Notes under the pieces: generated by a model
Seen by the model: only the letters and a program-made list of their open reading frames with translations
Databases searched by the model: none
Told to the model about the DNA's origin: nothing
Part shown: piece by piece, positions 50,646 through 59,425 of the stretch
Layout: every line of letters starts with the position of its first letter
Numbering within the stretch: position 1 is the first letter of the stretch
Program-made: the position numbers and the translations under genes
NCBI RefSeq assembly: GCF_017874715.1
Contig: NZ_JAGGLR010000031.1
Span: 1 to 64,000, forward strand
Length of the DNA stretch: 64,000 nucleotides
Direction of reading: 5' to 3'
DNA from: Streptomyces iranensis
GTDB lineage: Bacteria; Actinomycetota; Actinomycetes; Streptomycetales; Streptomycetaceae

Positions 50646-51695
50646 TCATCCAGCGAGCCTCGGCTCGGCGTCCCTGGAGTGAGCGAGGAGGCGCCTGAGC
50701 CAGCGGGTGCGGGCGCGGCGTGCGTCCTTGCTGATGGCCGCCTGCGGTGCCATGCCGTCGAAGCCGTGGTACGCGCCGGGCCATACGTGCAGTTCGGCCT
50801 GGCCGCCGGCCTGCCAGATCCCGTTCGCGTACGCCACGTCCTCGTCGCGGAACATCTCCGCCGATCCCACGTCTATGAACGCCGGAGGAAGACCGGAGAG
50901 GTCCGTGTCGCGGGCGGGCGCCGCGTAGGGCGGCACGTCCGCCCGGCCGTAGCGGTCGCCCAGCAGCGCCTTCCAAGCGGTCTCGCCCGAGACGAGGTCC
51001 CACATGCCGACGCCCGACATCTGGTGGCTGGAGAAGGTGTGTCCGCGGTCGTCGAGCATCGGGCACAGCAGGAGCTGTCCGAGGATGCCGGGGCCGCCGC
51101 GGTCACGGATCAGCAGGGCGAGAGCCGCGGCGAGACCGCCGCCCGCGCTCTTCCCGCCGACGATGACGCGGTCCGCGTCGATACCCAGTTCGGCCGCGTG
51201 CCCGGCGGCCCAGAGGAGCCCCGCGTAGCAGTCCTCCAGCGGTCCGGGGTACCGCGTCTGCGGCGCCAGCCGGTACTCGACCGAGATGACGGCCATGTCC
51301 AGCGGGAGGACCCACTCGCGAAGGATCCGCGGAAGCACCGACCATGCGTTGCCCATGATCATCGCGCCGCCGTGCATGTAGTACAGCAGCGGCAGCGGCC
51401 CTTCGCGCCCGGCGGGCCGCGCGCTCACCAGCGTGACATCGGGCCCGTCCCGCAGCCCCGGGACGGACAGCTCCGCCACCTCGAAACGGCCATCGGCCCG
51501 TAGGTCATCGGCCGTCGGCCTGGGCCGGGTCGCGGCGTCCCGCTTCTGCCGGGCGGCGAGATTTCCCGGAGTGACCGGCTCTCTCGGCCCGTTGCCCAAG
51601 GACTCCAGCGCGACGCTCAGCTCGGGGTCGAACGGAGGCACCGCCATCGGCCTCGGGACAAAGGGGCTTGTGTGGGGGAGGTCCATACCGCGCAT
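50646..51695 (-). CDS. Alpha/beta hydrolase (hormone-sensitive-lipase-like esterase)
   Basis: The protein has 349 residues from the ATG at 51695; a second ATG at 51686 is also possible. HSL-family motifs: YYMHGGAMIMGN (oxyanion loop), VGGKSAGGGLAAAL with the nucleophile Ser in GKSAG, SAEMFRDEDVAYA for the acid, and YHGFDGMAP for the His. It cleaves esters of small acids and lacks a signal peptide. It is divergent from the large STAND gene (157 bases between starts), though nothing links them functionally. Confidence 0.88.
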   Translation of the reverse strand: MRGMDLPHTSPFVPRPMAVPPFDPELSVALESLGNGPREPVTPGNLAARQKRDAATRPRPTADDLRADGRFEVAELSVPGLRDGPDVTLVSARPAGREGPLPLLYYMHGGAMIMGNAWSVLPRILREWVLPLDMAVISVEYRLAPQTRYPGPLEDCYAGLLWAAGHAAELGIDADRVIVGGKSAGGGLAAALALLIRDRGGPGILGQLLLCPMLDDRGHTFSSHQMSGVGMWDLVSGETAWKALLGDRYGRADVPPYAAPARDTDLSGLPPAFIDVGSAEMFRDEDVAYANGIWQAGGQAELHVWPGAYHGFDGMAPQAAISKDARRARTRWLRRLLAHSRDAEPRLAG

Positions 51696-51851
51696 CCAAG
51701 CATCCGGCGTCGCCCGGCGATACCGATGGTCACGGCGGCTCGTACGTCCGTTGCGCGTTCGGTACGCCCGCTGATCCCAGCCCCAGGAGACCGCGGACGG
51801 TAGCATTTCGCCCGCGGGCCGCACCAGGGTCGACCGTGGCCGGGGGGAGAC

Positions 51852-54800
51852 GTGGAGAGCACCGGGCATCACAGCGACTCACTCGTCGTGCTGACCGCAC
51901 TGGACGTGGAGTACGAGGCGGTCCGGGCGCACCTGGTCGATCCGCGGCCGCGACTCCACCCGGCGGGCACCCTGTTCGAGGTCGGCCGGCTCGACGGCAC
52001 GCCGTGGCTGGTGGCGCTTGCCGAACTCGGGGACGGCAACCAGGGGGCGGCCGTGCTGACCGAACGGGCGATCACCATGTTCGGCCCGCGCGCCGTGGCG
52101 TTCGTCGGGGTGGCGGGAGCCCTCAAGGGCGATGTCCGGCTCGGGGACGTCGTCATGGCCACGCATGTGTACGCGTACCACGGTGGCAAGGACGAGGACG
52201 GAGAGTTCCACTCCCGCCCGCGGGTCTGGCCGGTGCGTCAGGAACTCGACCAGCTGGCCCGCATGGCCCGCAGGTCCGGTGCGTGGACCGACCTGCTGCG
52301 GGACCGCCCGCCCGGCGCCGCCCGCCCGGCCGTACACCTCAAGCCCGTGGCCGCCGGTGAGGTCGTCCTCAACTCGGCGGACTCGCCCCTGAGACGGCAA
52401 CTGCGCCGGAACTACCAGGACGCCGCCGCCATCGAGATGGAGGGCGCGGGCGTGGCGCAGGCCGCCCATCTCAACGCCGCGTTGCCCGCCCTGATCGTCC
52501 GCGGAATCAGCGACCGGGCCGACGGCAAGAAGTACGACGCGGACGCCGAGGGCTGGCAGTCCCGTGCGGCGCGCCACGCCGCCGCCTTCGCCTTCTCCGT
52601 CCTCCGTGAACTGCCACCCGGCGGCGGCCCAGCCGCCACACCACCTGGGCCGGTGACGCCCACGGGCCCGGTACCGGAACGGTCCCCGGAAGGTCCGGCG
52701 CCGCCGCCCCCGGATGCGGGAACCCCACCGGACACCGGACCGGCCGCACACCGCCAACTCCGCCGCTGGGCGCGGAGGTTCTCCGACGACCTGGACCTCG
52801 TGGACTCCCCGCGGCCGGACGGTGACACCGGCTCCCCACCGCAGCTCAGCGGCGGGCTGTATGTGCGGCGCGCCATCCAGGACCGGGTGGTGGAGGCCCT
52901 CTACGACGACGATCCGAAGGCGGTCCTGGTGACCGGGGAGGCGGGGAACGGGAAGAGCAGCCTGCTGTGGGGCCTCGCCCGGGACCTGACCGTTCTGGAG
53001 GACGCCGAGGTCTTCCTGGTGAACGCCGCCTGGCTGCTGCGCCCCCTGAGCGGCGCCTCCGCAACGCCCATGCTGAGCCCCGCGACCGTCGTGTCCGGGG
53101 CCACTCACACCCGGACGCGGGGGCGCACACCCGTCGTGCTCCTCGACACCGCGGATCTGCTGCTGCACGACGACCACCACGAGATGACGCTGCTCGACCT
53201 GTGCGAGGATCTCGCCGCCGCCGGTGTCCGCCTGGTGCTGACCTCCCGTCCGGAGGAGGCGAACCGGCTGCGCACCGGCTTCCTCCGGATGTCGCTCGGC
53301 CCCTACGACGACGGCGAGATCCCCCACGCCATCCGTGGGCACGCCACGCTCTACTGCCCCGACGCCGTCCCCAGGGACGACGGGGCACGGGTGCGGAGGC
53401 TGATGGAGCCCGTGGCCCGCGGACTGCCGGTGCGCGAGGTGTGCCGAAGCCCCCTCCAGCTGCGGCTGCTGTTCGAACTCGCCCGGGACGACGGGGCGTT
53501 CCCCAGCGCCGAGATCGACGCCACCGGCCTCTACCGCCGCTACTGGGACCACCGGGTCGTCACCGACCGGCGCCAGCACGGCAACCAGAGCGCCACGGCG
53601 CCGGAGGACCTCTCCTCGATCACCGGTCCGATCGCCGTCGTGCTGATGTCGGCCGGCCGTACCGAGCTGGCCCGCGACGATCTGGTCGAGCGGCTCACCT
53701 CGCCGCACGGCGGCCCCCGCCCCGCGTGGCCGCACGAGCCCGCCCGCATCCGGTCGTCCCTGGATCTGCTGATCGACCGGGGCGTGCTGGGCAGAGGAGC
53801 CTCGGACGGCATCCACTTCTTCCACCAGACCATGTTCGAGTACGCGGCCGCGCGCGGTCTGCTGCACCTCACCGGGGCGCGGGCGCTGCTGTCGCTGTGC
53901 GAGTGGATCGGGTCCCATCCCCGTGACTTCTTCGTCGGGGCGATCCTGGAACAGCTGCTCATGCTCGCCGCGGGGTCCGAACGGTATCGCGGCCCGGTAA
54001 GGGACACGCTGCTCCGTATGGCGGCGCACGAGGACGCCATGATCCTGCACACCGTCGCCGTGGCCGTCGCGGCCCGGAACCCGGCCGTGGGCGTGCCCGT
54101 CGAGCCCCTGCTCGCGACGGCGCCGCATGGCGTCGCGCGACGGTACGCGGTGCTGGCCCCGACCGTGCGGGACACGGACGTTGACGCCCTCCTGCCGCAG
54201 CTCCACGGGCTGTGGGAGAGGCAGGAGCCCAGTCTGCGGGAGGCCGTACTCGAAGCGCTGGAACGGCTGGCCGCCCAGAACTCGCTCGCGGTCCATGCCG
54301 CGCTCGCCGACTGGGGTTGCGTACGGGAGCTGACCGGGCGCCGTACGGCCGTCGCGGGCCTCGACGTCCTGCCTCGGCTGCTCGTGCTGACGTCACACGT
54401 CGATGTGGCGTCAGCCCGGACGGGCCTCATGGAAATGCTCGACTTCGCCCTGACCCGCGGGCTGTCGGAGCTGGCGTCCGGCGTCATGACCCTCTGGGCG
54501 CGGCACTGGGAAACACTGGGCTCGGTGGAGTGGGCCACCGCCGTCCAGGAGCGTCTCCAGCGTGTGCGTCTCGCGCGGAAGTCGTACGACGTCGAGCTCT
54601 TCCAAACGGCCCTGGCCAGGGTGCTGGCCGCCTCCTGGACCCATGACCACGGACTCCCGGGTGACCAGGGACGCCCCGGTGACCAGGGACGCCCCGGTGA
54701 CCACGGACTCCCCATCGGCGACGCCGGCGACCCCGACACCCCCGACGGCTGTCCCGCCACCGCACCCCACCCCTGGATGCGCCGCCTCGACGCCGCGGTG

Positions 54801-56417
54801 GCGCTCCTCGAGGCGGATGACCACGACACCGCGGGCAACGCCGGACTCATCGCCGCCACAGCCGTCCTGACCACTCTTCCGCACGGCCACTGGGCCATCG
54901 AGGCCACCCTGGACCGCTGTCTGGCGATGACCGGGCCGGGAGCGCCGCACGCGCTCCAGCACCGGATGGTCTTCCCTCTGCTGCTCAGCGCCGACTGCGC
55001 CGCCGCGGAACGTCTCGTCCACCGGCTCGCTGCCATGCTCAAGGCGCTGCCCTGCCCCGAGAACCAGCCGGTCACCCCCTCGCAGCGGCTCGCGCTTGTG
55101 GCCCGCCGGATCCTCGCCCACCGGGACGTACCCGCGCACCGCGTGCGGCAGGTCCTGGAACACTCCGGCTGGGACGCGGGCTCCGAACTGTGGCTGTCCC
55201 GGGACGGCCTGGCCACGCTCCTCCTGCCGGCCGCGCTCGGCGGTCACCCCACCGCCGTGAGCAGGATCGAGAAGGCGACGACCGCCCCGGCCGCCGCCCG
55301 GAGCCTCGTCCGCCAATCCCTGCACCGGGCGATCACGGACGCCGGGCTCCACACCGAGCGCCACATCGGCCTCCTGGTGAACCTGTCGCTCATGGACGCC
55401 GACACCGTACTTCTGGAGGCCGTCACCACCGGCCGGGCCAAGAAGGGCACGGGTCCGCTGCCGCCGCTCGCCCAGGAGCGGGTGCTGGCCGCGCTACGGG
55501 CATCGGCACCGGCCCTCACCGGGCTGATCGCGGACGAGATCGCCGAGGGCAACAGCGGAAAGCGGCAGCGCCAGGCACTCACGCTCTGGGAATGCTCGGT
55601 GTCCACCGGTGTCCTCCCCGCGCCCGGCCTGACCGGACTCCTGCCCCGGTACGGCACCTTCTCCGACCAGAAGACCCGGGCGGCCTTCCTCGGGCTGGTG
55701 GGAACCATCGCGGCGCTCGAACCCGCCCAGTACACCACGGCACACACCTTCCTGTCGGAGCTGGTGTTCGACGCCGCGGGAGGCATCCCCCTCCTCGACG
55801 ACGCGTCGGCCGCCACCCGGAACGCCGCCCGCAAGGCCCTGCTCCAGGCCGCCTGCGAGTCCGGCCCGCTCACCCCCACGGCCCTCACCACGGCCCTCGA
55901 CCTGGCCTTCGCCCCACCGACCGACGCCGGACTGATCAGCGGGCTCGGCCGGCTGGTGCGGCGGCTCAGCGCCGTGCACGGCGCGGCACCCGCCGCCGAG
56001 CTGCTGATCCGTGTCATCGGCGCGGCCGTGGCCTCGCGACAGGGCCGCGCCGCGGAGAACCACCTCGCCAAGTCGCTCCGCGGCGCGATGGACAGCATCT
56101 TCGACCACGGCTCCCCGGCCGTGTACCGGAGACTGTGGGAGCACCTCAAGGAGCGTGGCCCGGAGGACGACGCCGATCGCGTGGTCTTTCCGGAGCGGTA
56201 CGCCCTGGGGCTGGTGAGCTGCGCGATCCGCCGCTCGTACGCGACAACGCGCCAGGATCTGGAGGCACTTGTCGCCGATCCGCGGGTGCCGCGGCCCACC
56301 AAGATGTGGATCAGCGACCAGCTCAGTGCCCGGTCGCGGGAACACGCCGAACACGACCTCAGCTGGGTGCTCGGTGGCCGGACGGCCCGGCAGCCAGTGG
56401 CAGGATGCTCGCGGTAG
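51852..56417 (+). CDS. Nucleoside phosphorylase/nucleosidase - NACHT-like STAND ATPase fusion (NLR-like conflict protein)
   Basis: A 1521-residue multidomain protein from the GTG at 51852, with GGGGGGAGA just before it. Residues 10-255 are a PNP_UDP (MTA/SAH nucleosidase-like) domain: VLTALDVEYEAV with Glu20 at the position of the catalytic Glu, AIEMEGAG (Met196, Glu197, ribose binding) and GISDRADG (Asp221, base protonation). A Pro-rich linker (256-297) follows. The NTPase has Walker A GEAGNGKSS (362-370), Walker B VVLLDTAD (428-435), sensor LTSRP, and HFFHQTMFEYAA near 660, typical of NACHT winged helices. The remaining ~850 residues are helical repeats, probably the sensor. The gene stands alone, as single-gene NLR-like antiphage systems do. 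The effector would destroy a nucleoside or nucleotide on activation (inference). Confidence 0.87.
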   Translation: MESTGHHSDSLVVLTALDVEYEAVRAHLVDPRPRLHPAGTLFEVGRLDGTPWLVALAELGDGNQGAAVLTERAITMFGPRAVAFVGVAGALKGDVRLGDVVMATHVYAYHGGKDEDGEFHSRPRVWPVRQELDQLARMARRSGAWTDLLRDRPPGAARPAVHLKPVAAGEVVLNSADSPLRRQLRRNYQDAAAIEMEGAGVAQAAHLNAALPALIVRGISDRADGKKYDADAEGWQSRAARHAAAFAFSVLRELPPGGGPAATPPGPVTPTGPVPERSPEGPAPPPPDAGTPPDTGPAAHRQLRRWARRFSDDLDLVDSPRPDGDTGSPPQLSGGLYVRRAIQDRVVEALYDDDPKAVLVTGEAGNGKSSLLWGLARDLTVLEDAEVFLVNAAWLLRPLSGASATPMLSPATVVSGATHTRTRGRTPVVLLDTADLLLHDDHHEMTLLDLCEDLAAAGVRLVLTSRPEEANRLRTGFLRMSLGPYDDGEIPHAIRGHATLYCPDAVPRDDGARVRRLMEPVARGLPVREVCRSPLQLRLLFELARDDGAFPSAEIDATGLYRRYWDHRVVTDRRQHGNQSATAPEDLSSITGPIAVVLMSAGRTELARDDLVERLTSPHGGPRPAWPHEPARIRSSLDLLIDRGVLGRGASDGIHFFHQTMFEYAAARGLLHLTGARALLSLCEWIGSHPRDFFVGAILEQLLMLAAGSERYRGPVRDTLLRMAAHEDAMILHTVAVAVAARNPAVGVPVEPLLATAPHGVARRYAVLAPTVRDTDVDALLPQLHGLWERQEPSLREAVLEALERLAAQNSLAVHAALADWGCVRELTGRRTAVAGLDVLPRLLVLTSHVDVASARTGLMEMLDFALTRGLSELASGVMTLWARHWETLGSVEWATAVQERLQRVRLARKSYDVELFQTALARVLAASWTHDHGLPGDQGRPGDQGRPGDHGLPIGDAGDPDTPDGCPATAPHPWMRRLDAAVALLEADDHDTAGNAGLIAATAVLTTLPHGHWAIEATLDRCLAMTGPGAPHALQHRMVFPLLLSADCAAAERLVHRLAAMLKALPCPENQPVTPSQRLALVARRILAHRDVPAHRVRQVLEHSGWDAGSELWLSRDGLATLLLPAALGGHPTAVSRIEKATTAPAAARSLVRQSLHRAITDAGLHTERHIGLLVNLSLMDADTVLLEAVTTGRAKKGTGPLPPLAQERVLAALRASAPALTGLIADEIAEGNSGKRQRQALTLWECSVSTGVLPAPGLTGLLPRYGTFSDQKTRAAFLGLVGTIAALEPAQYTTAHTFLSELVFDAAGGIPLLDDASAATRNAARKALLQAACESGPLTPTALTTALDLAFAPPTDAGLISGLGRLVRRLSAVHGAAPAAELLIRVIGAAVASRQGRAAENHLAKSLRGAMDSIFDHGSPAVYRRLWEHLKERGPEDDADRVVFPERYALGLVSCAIRRSYATTRQDLEALVADPRVPRPTKMWISDQLSARSREHAEHDLSWVLGGRTARQPVAGCSR
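54642..54713 (+). repeat. 18-bp in-frame tandem repeat within the STAND gene
   Basis: Four 18-bp units based on GGTGACCAGGGACGCCCC (perfect at 54660-54677 and 54678-54695, variants at each end) encode a Gly/Asp/Pro-rich HGLPGDQGRPGDQGRPGD stretch around residues 931-954. It forms a flexible insert between helical repeat blocks and is expected to vary in copy number among strains. Confidence 0.8.
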
Positions 56418-56480
56418 TCGTCATCGAGGTCACGGGTGCGCGCGGGGGCCCGTTCGATCGCGGGAAGCCGAAGGAGCCCG

Positions 56481-57428
56481 ATGAGCCGGAAGAACCACCA
56501 TGTCGTCGTGCTCGTGCTCGACGGCGCGAAGCCACTCGACGTCGGTATCCCCGCGCAAGTGTTCTCCAACCGCCCGAGCATGCCCTACGAGCTGCGGGTG
56601 TGCGGCGCCGCGCCCGGACCGGTGACCGGTGGCGAAGGACTCTCGTACCACGTGGCCGAGGGCCTCGAGGCGTTCGAGCACGCCGACACCGTCTTCATCC
56701 CCGGCTACCGGGAGCCGGCGACCACGGAACCACCGGCGGCCGTCGTCAGCGCCCTCATCGCCGCCCACGAGCGCGGCACCCGGCTCGCGGCCATCTCCAC
56801 CGGGGCGTTCGCGCTGGCGGCCACGGGTCTGCTCGACGGCAAACGGGCGACGACCCACTGGCACTACACGAAGGCTCTCGCCGAGCGGCATCCGCTTGTG
56901 CGGGTGGACGAGAACGTGCTGTTCGTGGACGAGGGCGACGTGCTCACCTCGGCGGGCGCGGCATCCGGCATCGACCTCTGTCTGCACCTGGTGCGGCGCG
57001 ACCACGGCGTCGGGCTCTCCAACCACGTGGCGAGACGGCTGGTGGCGGCGCCGTATCGCAGCGGGGGACAGGCGCAGTACGTTCCCCGGAGTGTGCCCGA
57101 GCCGCTCGGCGACCTGTTCGCGAGCACGCGGGAGTGGGCCCTGGCGCACCTCGCCGAGCCACTGACGCTCGAAGCGCTCGCCCGCAACGCGCGGGTGTCG
57201 GCGCGCACCTTCTCCCGGCGGTTCGCGGAGGACACCGGCTACACGCCGATGCAGTGGGTGCTTCGGGCGCGCGTGGACCTGGCCCGTGAGCTGCTCGAAC
57301 GCACCGATCTGAGCGTGGAGCAGGTCGCCGACCGGGTCGGGCTCGGCACCGGCGCGAATCTGCGTCTGCACTTCCATCGCATTCTCGGCACCTCCCCGAC
57401 GGAGTACCGCCACACCTTCTCGGCCTGA
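56481..57428 (+). CDS. GlxA family AraC-type transcriptional regulator (DJ-1/PfpI + HTH_18)
   Basis: The protein has 315 residues from the ATG at 56481, with AAGGAG at 56471-56476. An N-terminal DJ-1/PfpI domain (1-185) lacks the usual nucleophile Cys: the elbow reads AISTGAFALAATGLL, so it is a sensor rather than an enzyme. Two AraC helix-turn-helix units follow (TLEALARNARVSARTFSRRF and SVEQVADRVGLGTGANLRLH). It starts 63 bases after the STAND gene on the same strand; a functional link is possible but unproven. Confidence 0.88.
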   Translation: MSRKNHHVVVLVLDGAKPLDVGIPAQVFSNRPSMPYELRVCGAAPGPVTGGEGLSYHVAEGLEAFEHADTVFIPGYREPATTEPPAAVVSALIAAHERGTRLAAISTGAFALAATGLLDGKRATTHWHYTKALAERHPLVRVDENVLFVDEGDVLTSAGAASGIDLCLHLVRRDHGVGLSNHVARRLVAAPYRSGGQAQYVPRSVPEPLGDLFASTREWALAHLAEPLTLEALARNARVSARTFSRRFAEDTGYTPMQWVLRARVDLARELLERTDLSVEQVADRVGLGTGANLRLHFHRILGTSPTEYRHTFSA

Positions 57429-57479
57429 GACCCCTTCCGAGCGCCGTCCGTGTGAAGGCCCTGTTCTCCCGAAGCTACG

Positions 57480-58189
57480 GCGAAGTCGGCGTGGGCCTGC
57501 TCGACGGCTTCGGGGTACGCCTCGCGCTTGGCGTGCTCGGCGAGCGCCCGGTAGATGCTCGCGACGGAGGGGTTCTGTCCCTTGCGCTTGCCGGTGGGGA
57601 TGATCAGGTCGCGCTGGATCTGCTCGACGGACTCGCCGCTCGCCCGGCGCCGGAGCACGGTGTGCAGCATATCGTCGGTGATGACCGGTGGCCGGCCGCC
57701 GTGCTTGCCCTTGCGGGCCGCGGTGTCGAGCCCCTCCAGCGTCGACTCGCGGATGTTCTCCCGCTCGGTCTCCGCCAGCGCCGCGAAGAACGCGAACAGC
57801 AGCTTCCCCGGACCGGTGGGGTCGTAGATGCCGGGCAGGGGCCCGGCGAGCATCTCCAGGACCAGGCCGTGGGCGGTGAGGTGGTCGGCGTGCGCCTTGA
57901 CCTCCCGCGCCGTCCGCAGCGCCTCCTCGAACTTCGGGCGGACCCGCACCCGGGTGCTGATCTTCTCGCTGAAGATCTTGTCGCGGGGGATGCCGTGCTT
58001 GGCGAGCGCGTCGAGCTGGGAGTCGAGTTCCTGCCCGAGGATCGAGCAGCGTGCGTAGCCGATGCGGATGTCCGCGCTCGGCAGGTCCGGGTCGATCGGC
58101 GCCGGGGGTGGGTTGCCGGGCCGCCACGGGCGGCCCGGGACTCGGTCGGCGGGAGTCGGCACCCGCAGCGCCTTCTTCAGCCGGGGCAC
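57480..58189 (-). pseudogene. Serine recombinase (resolvase/invertase) gene, internally deleted and truncated
   Basis: The minus strand encodes IRIGYARCSILGQELDSQLD with the catalytic Ser, RPKFEEALRTAREVKAHA, then jumps to DHLTAHGLVLEMLAGPLPG, FFAALAETERENIRE and KGKHGGRPPV. About 25 residues normally between AHA and DHL (VIF..YEMKRLGRDAAELTALA region, from memory of relatives) are missing in frame. The 5' end is cut by an in-frame TGA a few codons before the GTG at 58189, and the 3' end runs into the AraC gene. Recombination activity is unlikely. Confidence 0.75.
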
Positions 58190-58369
58190 CTTGGTGAAGC
58201 GGCGGGTGTGTCACACGTCCGTCCTGCTTTTGAGTGAGAACGGGTTCTGAGAACGAATCCGGGTCCGGCGGCGGCCCGGCGGCCCGCGATTGATCTTGCT
58301 CGCGCAAAGGATCGTTTGCGGGAACGCTGAACCGCGTGATCAAGCTCGAACCGCGGGCCCTGATGTGAG

Positions 58370-58409
58370 AGAGCGCCGTAGTCGGCGAGTTTCGCCGACA
58401 CGGCGCTCT
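58370..58409 (-). terminator. Long stem-loop terminator after the lacI gene
   Basis: AGAGCGCCGT (58370-58379) pairs with ACGGCGCTCT (58400-58409), and inside it GTCGGCGA (58381-58388) pairs with TCGCCGAC (58392-58399) around GTT, giving an 18-bp stem with one bulge. It lies 17 bases past the stop codon of the lacI gene. Confidence 0.85.
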
Positions 58410-58425
58410 GCAACCAGGTGACGGC

Positions 58426-59415
58426 TCAGTGAGTCGCGACCTCCGGAGCGCGTCCGCTGGATCCGCGGGGGATCAATGTGGTCGGTAGTGTCACCAGTTT
58501 TGGCTCCGTGGTTGCCCCCTCCGAGGGCAGCAGCGCGACTGCCTCGCGTGCGGCGTCATCGAGCGGCAGGTGGAGCGCGGTGACGGAGAGGTCGGCGGCC
58601 CCGACGGTGTCGAGATCGTCGCCGCTGACTACGCTCATCTGTCCCGGCACGGAGATTCCCTGGTCCGCCAGGCGGTAGAGCGCGCCGAGCGCGATCAGAC
58701 TGTTGTACGCGATGAGGGCGGTGGCGCCAGACGTGCGGGCCCGGTCGGCGGCGGCGACTCCGGCGTGGAACACGGGTGGAGCGGGGCCGATGGTCTCGAT
58801 CTCCAGGTCGTAGAGCCGGGCCCGGTCCTGGACCCTGCGGCGCCGCTGATGGTCGGACCAGGTGCGCACCGGTCCCGAGACGTAGACGATCCGCCGGTGT
58901 CCGAGGTCGGCAAGGTGGTCGAGGCAGCGGGCGATCCCTGTGGGCACGTCGATGATGACGGAGGACAGCCCGCCGCAGCGGCGGTTGATCAGGACGAGCG
59001 GCACTTGCGCGCCGATGGTGAGCAGGTCCGCGGCGGGCAGCCGAGAGGCCACCGAGATGACGCCGTCCACCCGGCCGACCAACTGCCCGAGGAGCCTGGC
59101 CTCCCGCTCGTCGGTCTCGAAGGTGTCCACGATCTCCAGGCCCAGACCCGCCGCCTCGGCCCGTCGGTGGACGGCGCGGGCGAGGCGGGCGTACAGCGGA
59201 TTGGTCAGGGCGTGGACGACCAGGCCGAGGGTGCCGGTGGTGCCGCTGTTGAGAGAGATGGCGGCGCGGTTCGGGACGTAGCGCAGCCGGGCGGCGGCCG
59301 CCCGGACCCGGGCCGCCGTCTGGGGGGAGATCATGTCGGGCCGGGTCAAGGCCCGGGAGGCCGTGGACGGCGATACCCCGGCCTCCCGGGCGACCTGGCG
59401 CAGCGTGGTGGCCAT
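58426..59415 (-). CDS. LacI family transcriptional regulator
   Basis: A 329-residue LacI protein: TLRQVAREAGVSPSTASRAL at the N-terminus (helix-turn-helix plus hinge helix), AAARLRYVPNRAAISL, then the periplasmic-binding-like domain with LINRRCGGLSSVIID and the GDDLDTVGAADLS segment. It is the last gene of an operon with the deaminase-family enzyme and a purine-type permease, so it likely responds to a purine-related ligand. The perfect palindrome at 61993-62012 in front of the permease is its probable operator. Confidence 0.9.
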   Translation of the reverse strand: MATTLRQVAREAGVSPSTASRALTRPDMISPQTAARVRAAAARLRYVPNRAAISLNSGTTGTLGLVVHALTNPLYARLARAVHRRAEAAGLGLEIVDTFETDEREARLLGQLVGRVDGVISVASRLPAADLLTIGAQVPLVLINRRCGGLSSVIIDVPTGIARCLDHLADLGHRRIVYVSGPVRTWSDHQRRRRVQDRARLYDLEIETIGPAPPVFHAGVAAADRARTSGATALIAYNSLIALGALYRLADQGISVPGQMSVVSGDDLDTVGAADLSVTALHLPLDDAAREAVALLPSEGATTEPKLVTLPTTLIPRGSSGRAPEVATH

Positions 59416-59425
59416 GAGGCCAGTA

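Noticed and set aside
55190..57289. 699-codon plus-strand frame overlapping the STAND and AraC genes
   Set aside because: Different frame from both genes, Arg/Pro-rich, no recognisable domain.
56481..57428. AraC regulator as a second gene of the STAND defence system
   Set aside because: It is 63 bases away on the same strand, but GlxA-type regulators are common stand-alone genes; without co-occurrence data the link is not claimed.
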